64,000 bases of DNA from Roseimicrobium sp. ORNL1 (GTDB lineage: Bacteria > Verrucomicrobiota > Verrucomicrobiia > Verrucomicrobiales > Verrucomicrobiaceae): positions 124,001 through 188,000 of the forward strand of contig NZ_CP049143.1 in assembly GCF_011044495.1 (NCBI RefSeq), in the 5' to 3' direction. Positions 1-7,214 of this stretch are shown in pieces (position 1 is the first letter of the stretch; each line of letters opens with the position of its first letter). The translations under genes were made by a program, and so were the position numbers. The notes below the pieces were generated by a model, which was not told the origin of the DNA, ran no database searches, and saw only the letters and a list, made by a program, of their open reading frames with translations.

Positions 1-2
1 TC

Positions 3-1343
3 GCGCAGCACTACGGATCGAACCACACGCTGGGACGCTATCGCATTTCCATCACCACGGATGCCGCACCGCAGCCGGCGCTTCCGGAGAATATCCGGAA
101 CATCCTCGCCACGCCCGCGAAGGATCGCACGCCTGCTGATGCTGCGACGCTCCTCGCCTATTACAAGCCCACGTCGAAAGCCTTCGCTGACACGCGCAAG
201 GAGCTTGAGGCAAAACAAAAGGCGCTCGTGGGCATCAAGCCGCTCGCCGTGCCCGTGATGAAGGAACTCGTGAAGGACAAGCAGCGTGAGAGCCACTTCC
301 TCGTGAAAGGCAACTTCCTCATGCCCGGCGACAAGGTGCAGCCTGCTCTATTGAAGTCCTTCCACAAATCACCCGAGGCCGGACCTGCATCACGCCTCAC
401 CGTGGCGCACTGGCTGATGTCGCGTGACAATCCGCTCACCGCACGCGTGGCCGTGAACCGCTTCTGGGCACAGTTGTTTGGACGCGGACTCGTGGAGACG
501 GAGGAGGACTTCGGCACGCAGGGCACCTTGCCCACGAACGCGGAGCTGCTCGACTACCTCGCGGTGCAGTTCATGGATCTGAAGTGGGACACGAAGGCCC
601 TGCTACGCGAGATCGTGATGAGCCAGACGTACCGGCAGGTGAGCCGTCCCTCTGCGGACTCGGTGAAGAAGGACCCGCGCAACGAATGGCTCAGTCACTA
701 CCCGCGCCGTCGTCTTGATGCGGAACAGGTGCGCGATCAGGCGCTCGCCTTGAGCAATCTCCTTTCTCCCAAGATGGGTGGTCCGAGTGTGTATCCTCCG
801 CAGCCGGATGGCCTGTGGCGTGCTGCCTTCAATGGCCAGCGCTCGTGGGACACCAGCAAAGGTGAGGATCGTTATCGCCGCGGCCTCTACACCTTCTGGC
901 GCCGCACTGTGCCCTATCCCAGCATGGCCACCTTCGATGCCCCGAGCCGTGAGAACTCCACCATGCGCCGCCTGCCTACGAACACACCCCTGCAGGCCTT
1001 CGTGACGTTGAACGATCCCGCTTATGTGGAAATGGCCCAGGCACTCGGCGCACGCATCCTGCGTGAAGGCGGCGCGACGGTAGAGGAACGTGTGGAGTTC
1101 GGCATGGAGCTGTGCCTCGCACGTCCGGTAACCGCAGAGCAAGTCGCCACCCTGGTGCAGCTCTACCAGCAGGAACTCGCGAACTACCAGGCGAATGCCG
1201 AGGACGCGAAGAAGCTCTCCACCAGCACCACCCTGCCCGCTGAGAAAGGCTTCGCTCCGAACACCCCGCCCGCCGAAGCCGCCGCCTGGACCGCCGTGGC
1301 GAACGTGCTGCTGAACCTCGATGGTGTGCTCACCAAAGGCTGA
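3..1343 (+). CDS. DUF1553 (PSD1-type) protein, 5'-truncated by window edge
   Basis: The frame is open from the first bases, so the start and probably the DUF1549 and cytochrome-like N-terminal part lie outside the window. The visible part carries the DUF1553 hallmark: an asparagine-arginine-phenylalanine-tryptophan block followed by the LFGRGLVETEEDFG motif around base 460-515, then a conserved TYRQVSRPS stretch and a PRRRLDAEQVRD stretch. Members of this family are large secreted or periplasmic proteins, abundant in Planctomycetes and Verrucomicrobia; no reaction has been firmly assigned, and a role with sulfatases and polysaccharide use is often suggested from context. It is followed 10 bp later by a DUF1501 gene, the standard partner, so the two probably form an operon. 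Confidence 0.9.
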   Translation, partial: AQHYGSNHTLGRYRISITTDAAPQPALPENIRNILATPAKDRTPADAATLLAYYKPTSKAFADTRKELEAKQKALVGIKPLAVPVMKELVKDKQRESHFLVKGNFLMPGDKVQPALLKSFHKSPEAGPASRLTVAHWLMSRDNPLTARVAVNRFWAQLFGRGLVETEEDFGTQGTLPTNAELLDYLAVQFMDLKWDTKALLREIVMSQTYRQVSRPSADSVKKDPRNEWLSHYPRRRLDAEQVRDQALALSNLLSPKMGGPSVYPPQPDGLWRAAFNGQRSWDTSKGEDRYRRGLYTFWRRTVPYPSMATFDAPSRENSTMRRLPTNTPLQAFVTLNDPAYVEMAQALGARILREGGATVEERVEFGMELCLARPVTAEQVATLVQLYQQELANYQANAEDAKKLSTSTTLPAEKGFAPNTPPAEAAAWTAVANVLLNLDGVLTKG

Positions 1344-1353
1344 CCTTATCTTC

Positions 1354-2820
1354 ATGAACGCTCACCTCGAACTTCAACGCCTGCAGGCGCAGACACGCCG
1401 CACGTTCCTCACGCGCGGTGGCGTGGGATTGGGCGCGATTGCCTTGCAGAGCCTGCTGCATCACGGCGCACAGGCCTCCGCGCTTCCTGCGGGTGGCGCG
1501 AATCCCCTTGCGATCAAAGAACCGCCGATGCCCGCCAAGGCGCGCGCGGTGATCTACCTGCACATGAGCGGCGCACCGCCGACACTCGACCTCTTCGACT
1601 ACAAGCCGAAGCTCAATGAGCTGAACATGCAGGACTGTCCGGAGTCGCTCATCAAGGGCAAGCGCTTCGCCTTCATCAAGGGCCTGCCGAAGATGCTGGG
1701 CCATCCGCACAAGTTCGAGCAAGCAGGCGGTAACGGCCTGTCCGTATGCGAGCTGATGCCGAACTTCATGCAGATTGTGGACGAGGTGGCGGTCATCCGT
1801 TCCATGACCACGGATCAATTCAACCACGCGCCGGCGGAACTGTTTGTGCACACAGGAAACATGCGTGCCGGCAGCGCAGCCATCGGTTCCTGGGCCACCT
1901 ATGGTCTCGGCAGCGAGAACTCCGACCTGCCGGGCTTCGTGGTGCTGCTGAGCGGTGGTACGGATCCCACGGGCGGGAAGAGCCTGTGGAGCAGCGGCTT
2001 CCTCCCCAGCGTGTATCAAGGTGTGCAGTGCCGCACCACGGGCGAGCCCATCCTCTTCTCCAGCAATCCCGAAGGCATGAGCCGCGACTCACGCCGCCGT
2101 ACGCTGGATGCCCTCGCAAAGCTCAACCAGATCGAAGCCAAAGAATACGGCGACCCGGAAACGGTCACACGCATCGCGCAGTACGAGCTGGCCTACCGCA
2201 TGCAGGCGGCCGTGCCGGAGGCGTTCGATATCACGCGCGAGCCCAAGCACATCCTCGACATGTACGGCGCGAAGCCGGGTGAAGGCTCCTTCGCCAACAA
2301 CTGCCTCCTCGCCCGTCGTCTCGTCGAGAATGGCGTGCGCTACATCCAGCTCTTCGACTGGGGCTGGGATATTCACGGCACCGGCAAAGGCGATGACCTC
2401 GTGAACAAATTCCCCGAGAAGTGCAGAGACGTCGACCAGGCCTGCGCTGCCCTCGTGAAGGATCTCAAGCAGCGCGGCATGCTGGAAAGCACGCTCGTGG
2501 TGTGGGGCGGCGAGTTCGGCCGCACACCCATGAATGAAGCCCGCGGCGGCAGCAAGTTCCTCGGCCGCGACCACCACCCCAACTGCTTCGGCATGTGGAT
2601 GGCCGGCGGTGGCGTGAAAGGCGGCGTGGTTCACGGCGCCACCGATGAACTCGGCTATGACGTCGTCGAAGGCAAAGTCACCATCCGCGATCTTCAGACC
2701 ACCATCCTCCACCAACTCGGCTTCGACGCGAAGCGCCTGAGCTACCGCTACCAAGGCCTCAACCAGCGGCTCATCGGGCCCGCGGATGAGGGGCGGGTGG
2801 TGCGGGAGATATTGGGATGA
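1354..2820 (+). CDS. DUF1501 domain protein with Tat signal
   Basis: The start at 1354 is preferred over an upstream in-frame ATG at 1321, because 1321 lies inside the preceding gene and the later start puts a twin-arginine motif (TRRTFLTRGG, residues about 12-21) in the usual position. The mature part has sulfatase/phosphatase-superfamily features of DUF1501, including the HMSGAPPTLDLFD segment, an RSMTTDQFNHAPAE segment and a late GGEFGRTPMNE motif, plus a GRDHHPNCF stretch. Proteins of this family are exported folded through Tat and occur next to DUF1553 proteins, as here. The substrate is unknown. The stop faces the reverse transcriptase stop 17 bp downstream, so the two transcription units converge. 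Confidence 0.92.
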   Translation: MNAHLELQRLQAQTRRTFLTRGGVGLGAIALQSLLHHGAQASALPAGGANPLAIKEPPMPAKARAVIYLHMSGAPPTLDLFDYKPKLNELNMQDCPESLIKGKRFAFIKGLPKMLGHPHKFEQAGGNGLSVCELMPNFMQIVDEVAVIRSMTTDQFNHAPAELFVHTGNMRAGSAAIGSWATYGLGSENSDLPGFVVLLSGGTDPTGGKSLWSSGFLPSVYQGVQCRTTGEPILFSSNPEGMSRDSRRRTLDALAKLNQIEAKEYGDPETVTRIAQYELAYRMQAAVPEAFDITREPKHILDMYGAKPGEGSFANNCLLARRLVENGVRYIQLFDWGWDIHGTGKGDDLVNKFPEKCRDVDQACAALVKDLKQRGMLESTLVVWGGEFGRTPMNEARGGSKFLGRDHHPNCFGMWMAGGGVKGGVVHGATDELGYDVVEGKVTIRDLQTTILHQLGFDAKRLSYRYQGLNQRLIGPADEGRVVREILG

Positions 2821-2837
2821 GAAACCGCTATCGGCGT

Positions 2838-4325
2838 TCAGCTTTTGTGAACAATCTCCGCGATTAATGCATTAATCCTGCTGCTCTTTGCGAAATATTT
2901 TATCAGTTGATTTCTTGCGGCTTTTTTCTCCGTGCGAGCTCCCACAGCTGAGCTCCAACTCAACCAATCTGAGCCTCCATTCCGAAGAATTTGTTCCCTG
3001 TACTCACGAAGACCAAAACGCGGGTCTGGAATCTCTAGAAGCTTTGCTTTTGAAACCTTTGAGGCCTTGGGATGCTCCATTAGCGTTGCTACAAGCGCCT
3101 CGGATCCCTTTGTGCCAAGAAGATAGTCCTCCAGGATACAAGTTGCCCAGAACAGCGAATAATCGGAAACAACTTCGCTTTGGCCTAAAAAGTCCTGCAC
3201 CGCATTCAGCAGCCCAGACTTGTCGTTGATGAACTTTGAGAAAAGGAAGACATTCTTTGAAAGGTAGGGAAAGCTCCAAAGGATCTTACTTATGTGCTCA
3301 AGCAGATTTTCTGCCTTATTGCTTAGGTAGGCCAAAACCAGATCTGCGTCCTCTTCCTCTAGCTTCGGAGAATCTAGAAGATTTAACAGATAGCTCTCCT
3401 CACCGGGATTTAAAAAATCTGACTGTTCCTCTTCATCCTCGTCTTCATCCCAATAGAGGCTTCTAAAGGCAAGTTGTCTCTTCCTCAGTAGTCCTTCGCG
3501 TACAGAATCGATTTTTTCTTCCAACGACTGCTCAGGCCTCTGCCGGAAAACGGTTTTCGACGGATTGACTGACAAACCTTTTTGTCCCAGGAGCTGCTGT
3601 ATGAGGATGAAATCTCTCTGGAGTTGATTGAGGTCATTTGAGAACAGCACAAAATCGTCCATGAACCTGAGCAGCATTGGACTCTCGATACCAGGGAAAT
3701 TGTCGACGAATTTTAAAAAGTGGCCGCCAATCATTTTTGCCGGATACAAGCCATGCGGCAGGCAATCAACAGACCTTCCTCCGTTAATTTGTCGAAAAAA
3801 TTTCCCGAAAATCTGAAAATCCGACTCTTGATCTGCCATTTGTGCAAACCAACCCGCAATATCATGATGGTAAACCGAGTTGAAGTAGGTCGAGATGTCA
3901 AAAGTGCAGCTATATTTGTAAGCGTGGTGATTTGTTGCAGTCCAAACCCGATAAGCCTTATAGCTCTCTGCCGATGGAATAGGATTGCCCGACTCGAATC
4001 GGTACCCGAAGTTCATTCTGTTTGAGAGAACATCTTTCCTGAACTTGCTCCGGTGTCTATACACTATTTCATAGAGAAAGAACTCCGCTACAGGGTCCAG
4101 CTTGTGTGTCCGACGTAGGTGATGGCCATGCTTCGCAGCAAACACCTTTTCCTGCTGCTGAAAATCTCCAGCTGCCTCGGACTCGTCCGCCTTGATCTCT
4201 TGATAGATGTACTTCAGGATTTCGTCGGAGCCGTTTTCCACCAGCCACAGATTTGTTTTGAGTGGAAACAGAGTCTTCGGAAAGTCGTCCCGAAAGAATT
4301 GTACTGAGGGATCTATCGTAGGCAT
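2838..4325 (-). CDS. Reverse transcriptase of the UG/Abi (defence-like) type
   Basis: About 495 aa from the ATG at 4325; the frame stays open to 4481, but that would overlap the divergent ATPase gene. Reverse-transcriptase motifs occur in order: motif A FDISTYFNS (Asp143), motif B-like LPHGLYPAK (about 189-197), motif C FMDD (Asp223 and Asp224), and the GLSVNPSKT motif D/E. The LPxG form of motif B and a C-terminal half of about 230 mostly helical residues resemble the unknown-group and abortive-infection reverse transcriptases used in anti-phage defence. No retron VTG triplet and no obvious msr-msd-like block precede it. A run of acidic residues (DEDEDEEE) sits about residue 290. GC content is visibly lower than in neighbours. 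It probably works with the divergent ATPase; specific DRT assignment is not possible here. Confidence 0.85.
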   Translation of the reverse strand: MPTIDPSVQFFRDDFPKTLFPLKTNLWLVENGSDEILKYIYQEIKADESEAAGDFQQQEKVFAAKHGHHLRRTHKLDPVAEFFLYEIVYRHRSKFRKDVLSNRMNFGYRFESGNPIPSAESYKAYRVWTATNHHAYKYSCTFDISTYFNSVYHHDIAGWFAQMADQESDFQIFGKFFRQINGGRSVDCLPHGLYPAKMIGGHFLKFVDNFPGIESPMLLRFMDDFVLFSNDLNQLQRDFILIQQLLGQKGLSVNPSKTVFRQRPEQSLEEKIDSVREGLLRKRQLAFRSLYWDEDEDEEEQSDFLNPGEESYLLNLLDSPKLEEEDADLVLAYLSNKAENLLEHISKILWSFPYLSKNVFLFSKFINDKSGLLNAVQDFLGQSEVVSDYSLFWATCILEDYLLGTKGSEALVATLMEHPKASKVSKAKLLEIPDPRFGLREYREQILRNGGSDWLSWSSAVGARTEKKAARNQLIKYFAKSSRINALIAEIVHKS

Positions 4326-4448
4326 GTTTCGGCTTGAAATGATTATCGCCTGCGCAGTTAATTCGTCAATTAATGCGCACAAATTACATTCTTTTACTCT
4401 AAGGTGGTAAAAAGTTGTGGTCGCGTGGAAAGCATACCAGAATGAATC
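4326..4448. promoter_or_regulatory. Shared divergent control region of the RT and ATPase genes
   Basis: This 123-bp AT-rich stretch separates the divergent start codons of the reverse transcriptase and the ATPase and must hold both promoters. It contains A/T-rich hexamer-like sequences but no promoter or operator could be assigned by eye. If the system uses a structured non-coding RNA template, as several defence reverse transcriptases do, this interval or the extended open frame up to 4481 is the most likely place. Confidence 0.4.
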
Positions 4449-5903
4449 ATGGATCTGTCTGAGATTAATAAGATTCGGCAACAGTTTCTCGCCGCCCAGT
4501 GGCCTCAGTTTCTCGAATCAGTTGAGATCGATGGTTTGCGGGGCTGGTCTAAACAAGCAATTCAGTTCCAATTCCCAATTTGTGCTGTGATTGGCGAAAA
4601 CGGGACCGGAAAGAGCACCGTGCTGAAGGCCGCAGCCTCTGCGTACGAACAACCAGAGAAAAAGAACACATACTATCCATCAACCTTCTTCCCTGTGACA
4701 CACTGGGACAAGGTTGAGAATGTAGCTCTTCAATATCGAATCAAACTCGGGAACGAGGTCAAGACTTTTCGCATTTCAAAGCCAGCAGTAAGATGGAGCT
4801 TTCCCGAGAAAAGATATACTCGAAATGTTTTCCTCTTTGATATTTCGCGGACCCTTCCGCTCGATGCATCAGCAGGGTACGCCAAAATTGCAAAACAGGC
4901 CGCCGCCGAGGTTTCAACGGAAGACCTTGACCCTGCTTTTACCGAGCGTTTCTCGCACGTTCTTGGGAGGGACTATAGGCAAGCGCGGTTCGCTGTTTCG
5001 GACATCGATCAGAAGAAACTCGTCGGCGTCGTTCGGAGGGAATTTGGTGAAATTTCGCAGTTCCATCAAGGCGCAGGCGAGGATGCCACCCTAGATCTAT
5101 TTCGGGCGCTCCAGTCGTTGCCAAACTACTCAATGTTGGTAATTGACGAGATTGAGGCTTCACTGCACCCACGCGCACAAAGAAGGCTTGTTCGATTTCT
5201 TCTTTGGTTGTGTAGGCAAAAACGCATCCAAGTGATACTTAGTACGCACAGCCCTTTTGTGTTAGAAGAACTCCCGCAAGAAGCCAGAGTGATGCTCCTG
5301 CCAGGTCCTCAAGGTATAAACGTAATTTACGGTGTGAGTTCGGAATTCGCAATGAGCCGTATAGATGATAACGCCCACCCCGAGCTAGTCGTCTTTGTGG
5401 AAGATGATGAGTCCGGTGTGTTTCTCAGGGAGATTTTGGCTAGTCATCAAAGTGGAGCAGACGTCTTGGGAAGGATCGCAATCACCCCCGTAGGTCCTGC
5501 AAACGTCGTTCAAATGCTTGGGAGGCTCGGGGACGAAAGACGACTCCCATATCGCTCAGTTTCTTGCCTGGACGGCGATTCGGAAGTCGTACAGGGGTGC
5601 TTTGTTCTACCGGGCGATGAAGCTCCTGAGCCCACAGTATTCGCTGGACTTCGGAGTCAAAACTGGCCCAATCTAACCGAACGGTTTGGAATCGGGGCGG
5701 GGTCCCTTTATGGGTATCTAGAAGATGCCATGAGAGAGCCGGATCATCACAACTGGACTACGCTTGTAGGTGATCGCGTTCTAAAGAGCGCCGCGAGTGT
5801 TTGGGAAATTATTGCTCATGAATGGGCTAAAACCATACTATCTGCAGCTGATAGGGAGAGGATATTCACAGTGCTGAAGAGTGCGCTTGATCCCACCAAT
5901 TGA
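4449..5903 (+). CDS. AAA/ABC-type ATPase with TOPRIM-like C-terminus (OLD-like)
   Basis: 484 aa. Walker A GENGTGKS at residues 49-56, an ABC-signature-like region around HQGAGEDATLDLF (206-218), Walker B MLVIDE at 229-234, and an H-switch STHSPF at 265-270 place it with the RecF/OLD-type ATPases of defence systems. After residue 310 a TOPRIM-like part is suggested by FVEDDES (316-322) and CLDGDSE (373-379), the expected acidic positions of an OLD nuclease. Such proteins are often nuclease effectors or sensors in anti-phage systems. It is transcribed divergently from a reverse transcriptase with a 123-bp gap, and both share a lower GC content than the flanks, suggesting joint acquisition. The TOPRIM assignment rests on short motifs only. 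Confidence 0.82.
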   Translation: MDLSEINKIRQQFLAAQWPQFLESVEIDGLRGWSKQAIQFQFPICAVIGENGTGKSTVLKAAASAYEQPEKKNTYYPSTFFPVTHWDKVENVALQYRIKLGNEVKTFRISKPAVRWSFPEKRYTRNVFLFDISRTLPLDASAGYAKIAKQAAAEVSTEDLDPAFTERFSHVLGRDYRQARFAVSDIDQKKLVGVVRREFGEISQFHQGAGEDATLDLFRALQSLPNYSMLVIDEIEASLHPRAQRRLVRFLLWLCRQKRIQVILSTHSPFVLEELPQEARVMLLPGPQGINVIYGVSSEFAMSRIDDNAHPELVVFVEDDESGVFLREILASHQSGADVLGRIAITPVGPANVVQMLGRLGDERRLPYRSVSCLDGDSEVVQGCFVLPGDEAPEPTVFAGLRSQNWPNLTERFGIGAGSLYGYLEDAMREPDHHNWTTLVGDRVLKSAASVWEIIAHEWAKTILSAADRERIFTVLKSALDPTN

Positions 5904-5951
5904 TAGCTCTCCTTTTATTGGACTTTGACCTTCTATCTAGCAACCGACGCC

Positions 5952-6233
5952 CTACCGAACCCCGCCCACACCCTTTTTCAGAGGTGTATCGATCACATTT
6001 CCCATGCCCTGCTGTTGGGCTTTCTCGATCTTATCCAGGTGGCCCGTCTTGCGTAGAGAGTCGCGCACGGACGTTCCTTCCTTCTTGATCTGATCCACCA
6101 CATTGTGCCGGTCCTTGAAGGTCTTCTCCATCGCCCCGCTGAGGTCGCTCACGTGTTTGCCGGAGTCGATCCGCTCCTAGCGGTGCTACTGCTCCTCCGG
6201 CGTCACCTGAACCTGGAGAAACTCCCTGGCCAT
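5952..6233 (-). pseudogene. Decayed 3'-end copy of the 655-aa repeat protein gene
   Basis: The sequence is a degenerate copy of the last 300 bp or so of the gene ending at 7215. The same reading frame can be followed from a methionine codon at 6233 (matching MAKEFLQGQVTPEE in the parent), but it has two in-frame amber codons, at 6186-6188 and 6177-6179, where the parent has glutamine codons. The last 66 codons after these stops remain open and match the parent at most positions. The copy and the parent's end have the same orientation and flank the beta-propeller gene, so this looks like a tandem 3'-end duplication with another gene in between. Confidence 0.85.
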
Positions 6234-6244
6234 GCCACCACCAA

Positions 6245-7144
6245 TCACCGCACCACCTCGCCCTTCGTCACATCTCCCGGCACATCCAGCGCCATGATCT
6301 GATTCACCGTCTTGAACTTCGCGTCGTCGCGGAACTCCCACACGAGCTTCTTGTCCTTCGTGATCTCGAAGAACACAGGCTGCTCACCAATGTGTCCGTG
6401 CCCGAGGTAGTTGCAGAAGATGGTGTTGCCATTTGGTAGGCGCTGGCAGCCAGCCATGAGGCGCAGGGTGTTCCCGGGGACGTCATTCTCATTGAGTTCC
6501 CACACGACTTTGTCTGAGGCATCGAGCTCAATGACCTTATGCGCATCGCCACAGGTCACAAGAAGGTGGCCATCCGGAAGTGCATAGGCGCCATGCGGGT
6601 CTCCGGGGACGGCGATGCTGCGCAGCACTTTGCCATCGCCATCCAGTTCCACGATCTTTCCTTCGCCCTTGAAGCACACGATGTAGTGGCCGTTCGCCAG
6701 CTTGCGGGTGCCGCGGAACTGGTTGTGCAACTTCACCTCCGGCTTCGTCACCAGGGCGATCTCCTTGGCAATCTTTCCCGCGTGATCCACTTCGATGATG
6801 CGGCTGGAGCCACATTCCACGATCATCACATTTCCATCCGGCAGCGGCTGGCAGCCATGCACCTCCACCTTGGCGGGTGCCTTGTACTCCCACACCACTT
6901 TCTTCTCCGGGGTGAGTTCCAGCGCGCCGCTCACGAAGCAGAAGAGGATGTTCCCATTCGGCAGCTTCCAGCAGTCCTGCGGATTCTTGCAGTCATACTG
7001 CCATTCGATCTGACCGTCTTTGGAGACAATGCAAACCTTGCCTCCGTTGTAGTCGCAGCAAAGGAAGGGATGCTGGGCCTGCAATGACGGCGCCAGGAGC
7101 ACCAGGGCGAGAAGAGACAGTTGGAGAAGGAAGGAGCGGAGCAT
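6245..7144 (-). CDS. Secreted beta-propeller protein (PQQ/NHL-like repeats)
   Basis: 299 aa with a clear signal peptide (hydrophobic residues 4-20, predicted cleavage after LQAQ). The mature part consists of about six repeats of the form [KD]VVWE...LPDGNVMI or LPNGNILF (for example at residues 63-73, 101-111 and 223-233), typical of PQQ-like or NHL-like propellers of verrucomicrobial secreted proteins. It probably binds a ligand or acts as a scaffold in the periplasm or at the surface; no catalytic residues are evident. It is flanked by two copies of the same 3'-end sequence of another gene (the intact one beginning at 7215, the decayed one ending at 6233). Confidence 0.75.
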   Translation of the reverse strand: MLRSFLLQLSLLALVLLAPSLQAQHPFLCCDYNGGKVCIVSKDGQIEWQYDCKNPQDCWKLPNGNILFCFVSGALELTPEKKVVWEYKAPAKVEVHGCQPLPDGNVMIVECGSSRIIEVDHAGKIAKEIALVTKPEVKLHNQFRGTRKLANGHYIVCFKGEGKIVELDGDGKVLRSIAVPGDPHGAYALPDGHLLVTCGDAHKVIELDASDKVVWELNENDVPGNTLRLMAGCQRLPNGNTIFCNYLGHGHIGEQPVFFEITKDKKLVWEFRDDAKFKTVNQIMALDVPGDVTKGEVVR

Positions 7145-7214
7145 GGCGCCATGTTCGCCACGCGCTTCCCGTCGTCAACAGACGGCACGGGAATACGCCT
7201 GTCGGCGAACCTGA

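Noticed and set aside
603-1355. A 250-codon minus-strand open frame opposite the DUF1553 gene
   Set aside because: Composition is that of a reverse shadow, and the plus-strand family motifs are unambiguous.
2838-4481. Retron or group II intron for the reverse transcriptase
   Set aside because: No VTG triplet, no maturase or HNH domain, no intron-like RNA at the ends; motif B is of the LPxG type.
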